DNA of 64,000 nt from Dyadobacter sp. 50-39 (lineage in GTDB: Bacteria; Bacteroidota; Bacteroidia; Cytophagales; Spirosomataceae). The notes under the pieces were generated by a model that did no database searches, had not been told where the DNA came from, and saw only the letters and a program-made list of their open reading frames with translations. The stretch spans positions 1-64,000 of the forward strand of contig MKSR01000018.1 in NCBI GenBank assembly GCA_001898145.1. Reading direction: 5' to 3'. Shown here piece after piece: positions 16,147 to 23,697 of the stretch. How positions within the stretch are numbered: the stretch's first letter is position 1; the number at the start of each line of letters is the position of its first letter. A program made the position numbers and the translations under genes.

Positions 16147-18147
16147 CTAGTTCACATCCGGCTCAGTATTGTATGACGCTGGTTTCCAGACATTGTTTTC
16201 AGGATTAATGTCGGGAAGGCTGTGGTCAGGATCGATGGTTACCGAGCGGATAGGCCCCTGGGTAGCCGCTTTGAAGGTCCAAGAACCGCCGCGCTGCCAG
16301 ATTTCCACCGGCAATTCCACCCGTGTTTTCTTACCGCTCACTTCCTCGATATCGACTTTCACGGGCATAGCCAGCTGATCGAGGTTTTCGATGGTGATGT
16401 AAGAACCTTTCTGCGGGTTTTGCTCCACGTAGGCCACCTCTTTCACCGACTGATCCAGCTTGTAATTCTCGAAGAACCAGCCTTTCCAGAACCAGCCGAG
16501 GTCTTCACCAGCCGCGTCTTCGATCGTACGGAAGAAATCATAAGGGGTCGGATGCTTGAATGCCCAGCGCTGTACGTACATTTTGAATGCGTAGTCAAAA
16601 CGCTCTTTGCCGAGGATTTGCTCGCGGAGCATTTTCAGGCCTAATGCAGGTTTGTAATAGGCTTCCCATCCGAGGTTCACCGCCTGGACCACATCGGGAA
16701 TAGTCATGATCGGGTCTGCCTTCGGGCGGAAAATCATCGGTGCCAGCCGGTGCATATCGTTCATCTGCGTGGTTTTGTACTCGCCGTTGTTGAAGTTATC
16801 CCCCGACAGGAAGTTGATGAACGTGTTGAAGCCTTCATCCATCCACGCATATTTACGTTCGTTGTTACCTACGATCATCGGGAACCAGTTATGGCCGAAT
16901 TCGTGGTCCGTTACGCCCCAAAGGTCATCTTTGCGACTCTTGCTGCTGCAAAAAACGATTCCCGGGTACTCCATTCCACCTACGATACCGGCCACATTCG
17001 TTGCAACGGGGTAGGTGTATTCATGCACATAATTGGAATAGAACTCGATACAGCCCTTCACATATTCGGTCGAGCGGCCCCAGCCATCCAGCCCGCCGTC
17101 CTCTGCCGGGTATACCGACTGCGCCAATGCCGTTTTGCCTTTGGGCAGGTTCATGCGCGCCGCGTCCCATACAAATGCTTTGGAACTCGCCCAGGCTATG
17201 TCGCGCGCCTGCACGCAGCGGAAGCGCCACGTAAGCGTACCCGATTGTTTTGGCCTGGTATTCGGGTTGGTAACCTCTTCCACGCTGCGGATTACCACCG
17301 TCTGATCACTTTTAGCGGCGTCGGCGAGCCTTTTGCGCTGCTCGACCGTCAGTACCTCGTTCGGGTTGAGCAATTCACCCGACCCTACCACGATATGGTC
17401 CCAGGGCACGGTCACATTGTATTCAAAGTCGCCATATTCGAGGTAAAACTCGCCCGCACCCAGGTACGGAAGCAGGTTCCATCCCTCGATATCGTCGAAA
17501 ACCGCTACCCGCGGGTACCATTGCGCCATTTCATACACAATACCGTTCTTGGTTTCCAGCGTTCCCATACGGTCGGAGCCGTATTCGGGGATTTTGAAAG
17601 AATAGGCCAGCTTGATTTTGATCACATCGCCATTGGCTTTCACAGGCGTTTTGAGACGGATCTGCATCCGGGTATCGGTGATTTTGTATTCGGCATCCAC
17701 AAATCCGCCCTTCCCTTGCTGCACACTGACGGCCCGGATAGAATCACCGCCGTCGAAACCCATGTTACCGAAGCGGCCGCCGGTCACCGGTGTAGTCTGC
17801 GCACCCCTTGAATGGCTGCCGAATGCATTCTGGTCGAGTTGGAGCCAGATGAATTCCAGGTTTTCGGGGCTATTGTTTTTATAGATAAGCTCCACTTCCC
17901 CACTCACGGTACCCTTCTCCTCTTCGAGCGCTACGTTGATCTTATAATCGGCACGGTTCTGCCAGTACTTCGGCCCGGGAGCGCCGCTTCCTGTCCGGTA
18001 TTCATTGCCGGGCTGGAAGTTGAAGAGCGGGTGAAAAAGGACATGCGCATCATATTTCACCTTCTCCGCCTCCTGTGCGATAGTGTTGTTGAAGAAGCCC
18101 AGACTGCTCATCGCGATGAGGCCCAGACGAAATATTGAAATTTTCAT
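16147..18147 (-). CDS. M1-family metallopeptidase
   Basis: 666 residues with a signal peptide (about 1-24, ending TIA-QE). A zinc aminopeptidase of the M1/gluzincin type: the substrate-binding GGMEYPG lies at about 390-396, the zinc motif HEFGH at 415-419 and the third ligand Glu438 in DEGFNTF, with exactly 18 residues between. The N-terminal half is the beta-saddle domain. It lacks the C-terminal ERAP1-like helical domain of full-length aminopeptidase N. It probably trims peptides in the periplasm or outside the cell. It is divergent from meaB and shares a terminator with fabH. Confidence 0.92.
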   Translation of the reverse strand: MKISIFRLGLIAMSSLGFFNNTIAQEAEKVKYDAHVLFHPLFNFQPGNEYRTGSGAPGPKYWQNRADYKINVALEEEKGTVSGEVELIYKNNSPENLEFIWLQLDQNAFGSHSRGAQTTPVTGGRFGNMGFDGGDSIRAVSVQQGKGGFVDAEYKITDTRMQIRLKTPVKANGDVIKIKLAYSFKIPEYGSDRMGTLETKNGIVYEMAQWYPRVAVFDDIEGWNLLPYLGAGEFYLEYGDFEYNVTVPWDHIVVGSGELLNPNEVLTVEQRKRLADAAKSDQTVVIRSVEEVTNPNTRPKQSGTLTWRFRCVQARDIAWASSKAFVWDAARMNLPKGKTALAQSVYPAEDGGLDGWGRSTEYVKGCIEFYSNYVHEYTYPVATNVAGIVGGMEYPGIVFCSSKSRKDDLWGVTDHEFGHNWFPMIVGNNERKYAWMDEGFNTFINFLSGDNFNNGEYKTTQMNDMHRLAPMIFRPKADPIMTIPDVVQAVNLGWEAYYKPALGLKMLREQILGKERFDYAFKMYVQRWAFKHPTPYDFFRTIEDAAGEDLGWFWKGWFFENYKLDQSVKEVAYVEQNPQKGSYITIENLDQLAMPVKVDIEEVSGKKTRVELPVEIWQRGGSWTFKAATQGPIRSVTIDPDHSLPDINPENNVWKPASYNTEPDVN

Positions 18148-18281
18148 TATAATGGTTAAAAATTGAAAATATTGGGTTGTAAACGAGCAATATACACCTT
18201 TTCACCTGTTTTAGGAGAAAAAGTTTCATTTTAGCGACGGACAACGAGCTTTTGTCTGCCAATGTAAAAATCCACTTTCCA

Positions 18282-19280
18282 ATGCGCCAGCGACTGTCTG
18301 TTGAAACCTATATAGAAGGAGTTTTGAAGGGCGACCGGGTAACGCTCAGCCGCGCCATTACGGTGATGGAAAGTACACACCCTGCCGACCGCGAGATGGC
18401 AGGCCGGATTCTCCAAACAATCCTGCCCTTCTCCGGTAACTCGATCCGGATCGGCATTACCGGTGTGCCGGGTGTGGGAAAAAGCACATTCATAGAGGCA
18501 TTCGGTGGTTACCTTACTTCCCTGGGCAAGCGCGTGGCCGTGCTGGCGGTCGATCCGAGCAGCAAGCAATCGGGCGGAAGTATTCTGGGCGACAAAACGC
18601 GCATGGAAAAACTGTCGCGCGACCCGAACGCCTATATCCGTCCGTCGGCCACGAACCTCTCGCTCGGAGGCGTAACCCGGCATACCCGCGAGGCAATCCT
18701 GCTGTGCGAAGCGGCCGGGTACGATATGATCCTCGTGGAAACGGTGGGTGTAGGCCAGTCCGAAACGCTGGTGAAAGGCATGACCGATTTTTTCCTGCTG
18801 CTCATGCTGGCCGGCGCGGGCGACGAGTTGCAGGGCATTAAAAAGGGCATTATGGAAATGGTGGACGCCGTGGCTGTGAACAAGGCCGACCACGGTAATG
18901 AAACGGCGGTTGCCAAAGCCGTTTCGGAATACCGGCAAGCGCTGCACCTTTTCCCGGAAACGGCTTCGAAAGTACCTGTACAGGTGCTGGCATGCTCGGC
19001 ATTGGAAGGCACCGGTATGGAGCAGATCTGGAAAATCATAGAAGACTACCATGCTCAGACCTCCACCAGCGGCTACCTGCAGGGAAACAGACGGTTGCAA
19101 AGGGTAGATTGGCTACGGGAACAGGTCCGGCAGTCGCTGGAAGAACGGTTTTACGAAAACGACCTGGTAAAGAAACACCTCGGCTCAATGGACGAGGCGG
19201 TGCGCAGCGGGGAAAAGCTGCCTGTCGAAGCGGCCGCGGATCTGATCGCCCTGTTCCTCGGGGCTTCCCGCCCGGCCTGA
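18282..19280 (+). CDS. meaB: Methylmalonyl-CoA mutase-associated GTPase MeaB
   Basis: 332 residues from the ATG at 18282. An upstream in-frame TTG at 18252 would add ten residues, but family members begin with the MRxRLSxExYIEG pattern seen here. The P-loop is GITGVPGVGKST (58-69), with AVDPSSKQSGGSILGDKTRM as the MeaB/ArgK signature and NKADH as the guanine-specificity motif. MeaB protects and gates adenosylcobalamin loading of methylmalonyl-CoA mutase, linking propionyl-CoA and succinyl-CoA. The mutase subunits are not in this window, so the GTPase is unlinked from its client here. It is divergent from the M1 peptidase, with about 134 bp between starts. Confidence 0.94.
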   Translation: MRQRLSVETYIEGVLKGDRVTLSRAITVMESTHPADREMAGRILQTILPFSGNSIRIGITGVPGVGKSTFIEAFGGYLTSLGKRVAVLAVDPSSKQSGGSILGDKTRMEKLSRDPNAYIRPSATNLSLGGVTRHTREAILLCEAAGYDMILVETVGVGQSETLVKGMTDFFLLLMLAGAGDELQGIKKGIMEMVDAVAVNKADHGNETAVAKAVSEYRQALHLFPETASKVPVQVLACSALEGTGMEQIWKIIEDYHAQTSTSGYLQGNRRLQRVDWLREQVRQSLEERFYENDLVKKHLGSMDEAVRSGEKLPVEAAADLIALFLGASRPA

Positions 19281-19327
19281 AATTTTCCGCTAAGTCATAA
19301 AACTTCACGGGAAAAGGCATTTTTCAT

Positions 19328-19335
19328 TAAGTTTG
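19328..19335 (+). promoter_or_regulatory. Putative -7 promoter element of the LES lipoprotein gene
   Basis: TAAGTTTG matches TAnnTTTG, 58 bp before the ATG at 19393. A 12-bp palindrome (ACTCACGTGAGT, 19345-19356) lies just downstream, where a repressor could block initiation. The palindrome alone is within chance expectation. Confidence 0.4.
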
Positions 19336-19392
19336 AACGTTGAAACTCACGTGAGTCAACTCTATTGATCTTAACTTTTTACGCTCTCAACT

Positions 19393-19869
19393 ATGAAAAA
19401 TGCCTACGCCCTAAGCAAGACCACCTTGCTAGCCATGTTCATGATCCTCTCCGTAGTATTTGCCTGTAAGGATGATGACGATGAGCCAACACCGCCCGCA
19501 AGCACCGATCCGATCGTAGCCACCTGGCAACTAACTGCCGTGACGGCCGCCCCGGGATCTACCCTGCCCATTGACCCGGCTGCACTCGTGCCATGTATTT
19601 ACAGCTTAAAACTGACATTCAAAGCGGATAATTCTATCGGAACAGCCGATTGCGCGAATGCTGTAACGCTTATTAACTCAGTAATTCCCATCAACGGAGC
19701 GAAATGGGAGGTAAAAGATGGTAATCTGATACTCAAAGACAGTGCTAACAATAGCAAGTCTTTCAAATACACGCTGAACGGCTCGGATCTGCAAGTTGCG
19801 GTGGACGATGCTGCCGTCATTCCGGGATCTGCGGCCATCGACGTTATCTTGAAATTCAAGAAGGTTTAG
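19393..19869 (+). CDS. Surface-type lipoprotein with lipocalin-like domain
   Basis: 158 residues. The lipoprotein signal ends in VVFAC with the lipidated Cys at residue 25, followed at once by KDDDDE. An acidic run right after the Cys is the export signal that sends Bacteroidota lipoproteins to the outer face of the outer membrane, so surface exposure is likely. The remainder (about 40-158) is a small beta-rich domain beginning IVATWQLTAV and containing GAKWEVKDGNLILKDS, the style of lipocalin-like domains in small Bacteroidota lipoproteins. Ligand and role are unknown. It has its own promoter and terminator, so it is monocistronic. Confidence 0.8.
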   Translation: MKNAYALSKTTLLAMFMILSVVFACKDDDDEPTPPASTDPIVATWQLTAVTAAPGSTLPIDPAALVPCIYSLKLTFKADNSIGTADCANAVTLINSVIPINGAKWEVKDGNLILKDSANNSKSFKYTLNGSDLQVAVDDAAVIPGSAAIDVILKFKKV

Positions 19870-19886
19870 TAAACCTTACACCAATC

Positions 19887-19924
19887 AACAAAAGCCGGAC
19901 TGAGAAGCCCGGCTTTTGTTTTAT
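19887..19924. terminator. Intrinsic terminator after the LES lipoprotein gene
   Basis: A perfect 12-bp stem (19887-19898 with 19909-19920, core AAAAGCCGG), a 10-nt loop and a TTTTGTTTTAT tail. The opposite strand also has a T-rich exit, so it may serve the convergent SnoaL-like gene too. Confidence 0.8.
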
Positions 19925-20355
19925 CCGCTCGTGTGATCGCAAACGATCAGCCATTTGCCTTTTATTTTCTTGAACAAGAGCGTATAATGCCCTTCGAGAT
20001 CCCCTTTTTCGGGTCTTGTTAGATGAAATTTCCCGACTACAAAAGCCACATCACGGCCTGGAAATGAAAAATTGAGAAAGCTGAATTTCAATGTACCCAT
20101 CGTCGCCCGATCGGGGTAACGTTTGAGATAACCCTCGTACGTAGGCTTGTAGCCATAGGTAATGCCCGTCTTCCCGACGAACATCAACGAGTCGGATTCC
20201 CAGTAGCCGTTCATAAACGATTTGACATCCCCTTTGTTCCAATCGGCCTCCTGCCGTTTCAGGATACCCAGGATCTCTTCCTTGTCACCCGTCGATTGCG
20301 CCGCGGCTACGAAGCCGGCGCCGATCAGCATGAGGGTAAAAAGCCAGTTTCTCAT
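19921..20355 (-). CDS. Exported SnoaL/DUF4440-like protein
   Basis: 144 residues from the ATG at 20355. The frame stays open upstream to 20484, but the 20355 start gives a standard signal peptide (MRNWLF, hydrophobic core, VAAAQ). The mature part fits the NTF2-like DUF4440 fold: helix EEILGILKRQEADWNKGDV, then FMNGYWESDSLMFVG and a C-terminal sheet with HYTLLFKKIKGKWLIVCDH. Such proteins are small periplasmic or extracytoplasmic cone-shaped domains that bind small ligands or act as isomerase-like enzymes. No specific reaction is assigned. Its start lies only 7 bp from the start of a divergent small gene. Confidence 0.8.
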   Translation of the reverse strand: MRNWLFTLMLIGAGFVAAAQSTGDKEEILGILKRQEADWNKGDVKSFMNGYWESDSLMFVGKTGITYGYKPTYEGYLKRYPDRATMGTLKFSFLNFSFPGRDVAFVVGKFHLTRPEKGDLEGHYTLLFKKIKGKWLIVCDHTSG

Positions 20356-20362
20356 ATTTTTT

Positions 20363-20578
20363 ATGGATTTTTGTAATGCAATTGACGATTCTAAATATAA
20401 CGGAAAGATCGGCGCCGCAGAAAGGCGCATTGCGGGAAATATCAATGATTTAGCAGGTATGGCCAAGTTCAACAGCATTTTCAAGAAAATCGACCGTCAG
20501 AAATATCCGTTCGTGGATGGTCTGTATTACCTGTTCATCATCGTTTTCCTCCTTATTCTGTTCCTATTTTTTGGCTGA
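20363..20578 (+). CDS. Small C-tail-anchored membrane protein, unknown
   Basis: 71 residues from the ATG at 20363. The N-terminal 48 residues are soluble and mixed-charge (GKIGAAERRIAGNINDLAG, FKKIDRQKYP). The last 20 or so are a very hydrophobic helix (YYLFIIVFLLILFLFFG) that reaches the C-terminus, so it would be tail-anchored in the inner membrane. The stop is 3 bp before the GTG start of the diacylglycerol-kinase-like gene, which supports a real coding role in that operon. A later ATG would leave 39 residues. The family is not recognised. It could be an open frame by chance, but the anchor and operon position argue against that. Confidence 0.5.
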   Translation: MDFCNAIDDSKYNGKIGAAERRIAGNINDLAGMAKFNSIFKKIDRQKYPFVDGLYYLFIIVFLLILFLFFG

Positions 20579-20581
20579 CCA

Positions 20582-21457
20582 GTGACCCATCCCTATCTAT
20601 TTATACTCAATCCCAATTCGGGTACTTCCATCGGCAAAAACAGTTCGGGGGTAAAGGCGCGAATTCAGTCGGTTGCGAAAAGCAATGGCAGCTCCGCCAA
20701 AATCCTCTTCACGGAAGAGCGCGCGCATGCGACCGAGCTCGTACGCGAGCACATGCACTCGGAAAAATGGAAGGCCATCGTGGCCGTAGGGGGTGATGGT
20801 ACGGTGAATGAAATCGCTAAGCCGCTGGTAGGATCAGACATTCCCATCGGTATCCTGCCGCTGGGTTCCGGAAATGGCCTCGCGCGGCACCTCGGCCTTC
20901 CCCTCACTTTGGACACGGCCCTGAAACGGCTCTTCGAAGGCAAACCCTCGACGATCGACAGTGCCGAGCTGAATGGCGTCCCTTTCTTTTGCACAGCCGG
21001 AATGGGGTTTGACGCTTACGTAGGGCATTTGTTCAGCCAGCAAAAAGCACGCGGACTGGCCACCTACGTCAATGTTTCGTTCAAAGCATATTGGTCGTAC
21101 AAGCCGCAGTCGTTCCGGCTCGACGGCGTCGAGAAACAGGCCTTTTCGCTCTCATTTGCCAATGCGGGACAATTCGGCAATAATGCCTGGGTAGCACCGC
21201 AAGCCAGCTTGCAGGACGGCTTGCTCGACATATGCACCATCCGGCCGTTTCCGCAATGGTATGGCACAGCGCTGGCCTACGGGTTGTTTACCAAGCAGCT
21301 GAAGCAATCGGCCTACATCGATTACCGGCGCGCCACAGGGGCCGTGGTGGAAACCGACACGCCGCCGATGATCCACTACGACGGCGAGCCGCTCCAACTG
21401 GAAACGACCCGCCTGGAAGTGAAAATAAAGCCGGCAAGCCTGAATGTGATCATCTGA
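20582..21457 (+). CDS. Diacylglycerol kinase-family lipid kinase (DagK/YegS type)
   Basis: 291 residues, starting with GTG at 20582. The ATP-binding DAGK catalytic domain shows LNPNSGT at the N-terminus, AVGGDGTVNEIAKPL (GGDGT at 70-74) and ILPLGSGNGLARHLGLP. The C-terminal beta-sandwich includes TAGMGFDAYVG and IHYDGEPL, both conserved in YegS/BmrU proteins. The family phosphorylates diacylglycerol or related lipids at the membrane; the exact lipid is not evident. It follows the small tail-anchored protein by 3 bp and precedes the SUI1 gene by 21 bp. Confidence 0.92.
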   Translation: MTHPYLFILNPNSGTSIGKNSSGVKARIQSVAKSNGSSAKILFTEERAHATELVREHMHSEKWKAIVAVGGDGTVNEIAKPLVGSDIPIGILPLGSGNGLARHLGLPLTLDTALKRLFEGKPSTIDSAELNGVPFFCTAGMGFDAYVGHLFSQQKARGLATYVNVSFKAYWSYKPQSFRLDGVEKQAFSLSFANAGQFGNNAWVAPQASLQDGLLDICTIRPFPQWYGTALAYGLFTKQLKQSAYIDYRRATGAVVETDTPPMIHYDGEPLQLETTRLEVKIKPASLNVII

Positions 21458-21478
21458 TTTCCCTTAACATACGAAGAT

Positions 21479-21811
21479 ATGTCCAAGAAAAACCGCTCCG
21501 GCATTGTGTATTCCACCAATCCGGAATTTGAATACAACGATCAGGAAGAAGAGCCCGGAACCCTCGCCCCGCAGCAGCAGGACCTGCGCATCTGGCTCGA
21601 CCGCAAAGGCGGCGGCAAGGTAATTACCGTGGTAAAAGGGTTTATCGGGACAAATGCAGACCTCGAAACGCTGGGCAAGCAACTGAAAGGCCTTTGCGGG
21701 AGCGGCGGTACCGTGAAAGACGGCGAAGTCCAGATCCAGGGCGACCACCGCGACAAGGTAATTGCCTGGCTGACCGGCAAAAGCTATAAAGCCAAAAAAG
21801 CCGGAGGGTAG
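21479..21811 (+). CDS. SUI1/eIF1-family translation factor (YciH type)
   Basis: 110 residues. The C-terminal two thirds are a SUI1 domain: DLRIWLDRKGGGKVITVVKG, LGKQLKGLCGSGGTVKDG and VQIQGDHRDKVIAWL are its core. The N-terminal 30 residues are acidic and probably flexible. Bacterial YciH proteins bind the small ribosomal subunit and can act on initiation-complex fidelity. It is the last gene of the plus-strand run with the lipid kinase. Its final codons and stop are overlapped by the hairpin of a terminator for the opposite strand (21793-21819). Confidence 0.92.
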   Translation: MSKKNRSGIVYSTNPEFEYNDQEEEPGTLAPQQQDLRIWLDRKGGGKVITVVKGFIGTNADLETLGKQLKGLCGSGGTVKDGEVQIQGDHRDKVIAWLTGKSYKAKKAGG

Positions 21812-21819
21812 CTCCGGCT
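21793..21819 (-). terminator. Terminator of the 21824-22264 gene, inside the SUI1 3' end
   Basis: An 8-bp stem AGCCGGAG/CTCCGGCT (21799-21806 with 21812-21819) with a 5-nt loop. On the minus strand it is followed by six T residues. The hairpin overlaps the SUI1 stop codon at 21809-21811. Confidence 0.7.
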
Positions 21820-21823
21820 CTGT

Positions 21824-22264
21824 TTATAAAGTTTTAGTCGTATCGATTTCCGTCGGTGCGGGCACCGAGGATGGCGGAGGCAACTTTTGCTGCGATGGTC
21901 CGAGCACTTCCACATTCGTGACAAAAAATTTGGTGTCACCATTCCAGGGCAACTTGAAGAACTTCTCTTCGTAAGTCAGCGAAACCCGGTGACCGTTTTT
22001 GATCGCCTCTTCGAGTTTCGAAATAGCATCCTTGTTCTTGCCGCTCACCGAAAACACCCATTGCGAGGAGTTCATCGTGCCGTCGCCTTCGAACAAGCCG
22101 CCCATTCTCAGCTCGCCTTCATAGGTTTTGAATAAATAGCCCCGGTTACTCAGCCTCGTCACATATCCGCCCCGCTTTCCCTCACTGTAATATCCAAAAG
22201 TGATGTAATATAAAATTCCGAACACGATAGCCAGAAAGACGGCGAAAATGACCCATTTACGCAT
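21824..22264 (-). CDS. Conserved membrane-anchored protein, unknown
   Basis: 146 residues with one N-terminal membrane helix (about 4-25, VIFAVFLAIVFGILYYITFG), then an extracytoplasmic domain. Conserved-looking features are GKRGGYVTRLSNRGYLFKT, the Gly-rich EGELRMGGL, QWVFSVSG and RVSLTYEEKFFKLPWNGDT. The C-terminus is a Pro/Ser-rich tail. The fold looks beta-rich, and I know of no assigned function for this type of protein. It ends next to SUI1 with only 12 bp between stops, and the permease gene lies upstream on the same strand, 64 bp away. Confidence 0.75.
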   Translation of the reverse strand: MRKWVIFAVFLAIVFGILYYITFGYYSEGKRGGYVTRLSNRGYLFKTYEGELRMGGLFEGDGTMNSSQWVFSVSGKNKDAISKLEEAIKNGHRVSLTYEEKFFKLPWNGDTKFFVTNVEVLGPSQQKLPPPSSVPAPTEIDTTKTL

Positions 22265-22328
22265 AGTAGTGATCAGTGTGATGGTGATAGAAGCGAACTT
22301 CGCAAAACGGTTTGATTTTTCCTAGTTA

Positions 22329-23573
22329 TTATTTGGCCCTGATCGCGATCACCGGGTCCATGCGTGCGGCAAGCATGGCGGGGACAATTCCCGACAACAC
22401 ACCGATAATACTCGACACGCCCAGCCCCAGCAACACATTGCCCGGCAGGAGCAAGATTTCCAGCGAACCCAATTTCAGGAACGATAACAGGTATACTAAA
22501 AATATGCCAACAAGCCCTCCCACCAGGCTCAGCATCACCGCTTCAAAGAGGAATTGGAACAATATGGAATAGTTTTTCGCCCCCAGCGATTTCTGAATGC
22601 CGATCAGGTTGGTCCTTTCTTTAACCGATACGAACATGATATTGGCAATGCCGAATCCCCCCACGAGGATCGAAAAGCTGCCGATTACCCAGCCTGCGAC
22701 CGTCAATACGGCGAACAATCCGGAAATGGCCACTGCCGCCGCTTCGGGCCTGTTCAGCGAAAAGTTGTTGCCATCGCGGGGTTTGATTCCCCGCTTGGTA
22801 CGCATCAATCCTACTATTTCAGCTTCCACTTCCTTCATTCCCACATCGTCAGGATAGCCTTTCACAACGATATCCGCACTCCGCCGGCCCGACTGAAACA
22901 GTTTGGTAAAGGAGGAGAACGGGATCAGGCAGATTTTATCGGGGCTGCCGCCGAAGTCGACCAGGCTTTCACCCTTTTTTTCCCGTACACCAATGATCGT
23001 AAACTTATGGCCTGCCAGCTTGAACGGCTTCCCGACAGGGTCCTGGCCGGGAAAGAGCGATTCGGCAATATCGGCGCCGACGATCGCCACATTGCGGGCG
23101 TTGTTGGTTTCCAGCGGAATGAAATAGCGGCCATTCTGTACGGGAATGTCGGAGATGAGGTTGTATTCGTATGAAACGCCCTGGATCAATGCACTAATGC
23201 TGTTGGAGCCGTTTTTGAGCGTGGTACCGTTTCTGAAATCCATCACCGCCACGGCGCTGGCGCTTTCCAGGTTATCATAGAGGTATTTGTATTCGGAATA
23301 TGTCGGTTCAGGCCATTGGAAGTATTTCCACCATTGGTATTCGCCGCCGAAGCCCCAGGGCCATTTCTGAACATAAATCACCTTGTCACCGATGAAGCTC
23401 AGGCTGTCGCGGATACTCTTTTCCAGGGAATCGACGATCGTAAATACGGCCACGATGGCGAAGATACCCACCGTGACGCCCAGAAGCGATAGGATAGTAC
23501 GGGTGACGTTGGTTTTGAGCGCTCCCCAGGCGAAGCGGAAACTTTCCCAGACCTGTCGTAAAAACTTCATCAT
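22329..23573 (-). CDS. MacB-like ABC transporter permease
   Basis: 414 residues. One N-terminal membrane helix (about 20-45, with LLGVTVGIFAIVAVFTIVDSL), then a large periplasmic MacB-type core domain (about 45-270, with VAIVGADIAESLFPGQDPVGKPF), then three C-terminal helices forming the FtsX domain (GGFGIANIMFVSVKERTNLIGIQKSLGAK is its hallmark). This is the FtsX/MacB permease family, which uses mechanotransmission rather than a classical transport channel, often with a cognate ATPase and an adaptor. Neither partner is adjacent. The substrate is unknown. Start at 23573 or, equally, the ATG one codon later. Confidence 0.92.
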   Translation of the reverse strand: MMKFLRQVWESFRFAWGALKTNVTRTILSLLGVTVGIFAIVAVFTIVDSLEKSIRDSLSFIGDKVIYVQKWPWGFGGEYQWWKYFQWPEPTYSEYKYLYDNLESASAVAVMDFRNGTTLKNGSNSISALIQGVSYEYNLISDIPVQNGRYFIPLETNNARNVAIVGADIAESLFPGQDPVGKPFKLAGHKFTIIGVREKKGESLVDFGGSPDKICLIPFSSFTKLFQSGRRSADIVVKGYPDDVGMKEVEAEIVGLMRTKRGIKPRDGNNFSLNRPEAAAVAISGLFAVLTVAGWVIGSFSILVGGFGIANIMFVSVKERTNLIGIQKSLGAKNYSILFQFLFEAVMLSLVGGLVGIFLVYLLSFLKLGSLEILLLPGNVLLGLGVSSIIGVLSGIVPAMLAARMDPVIAIRAK

Positions 23574-23697
23574 GATGTTACGGACAATTTGAATTCAAAA
23601 GTTAGCGCATCACCCCAATCCACTGAAATAAATTGGTATAAAAGGTAAGAAAAAGGGTCTGATTTAATAAATTACAACACTAACCTGACACTCCTAT

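Noticed and set aside
16750-17811. A 353-codon open frame on the strand opposite the M1 peptidase gene
   Set aside because: It is the antisense shadow of a gene with complete zinc-peptidase motifs; its own translation has no recognisable domain and a skewed composition.
19345-19356. 12-bp palindrome ACTCACGTGAGT as an operator
   Set aside because: Palindromes of this length are expected about 16 times by chance in 64 kb. Only its place after a promoter is suggestive, so it is mentioned but not called.
20356-20484. Longer N-terminus for the SnoaL-like protein (ATG at 20484)
   Set aside because: The extension would bury a standard signal peptide inside the protein and overlaps the small divergent gene.
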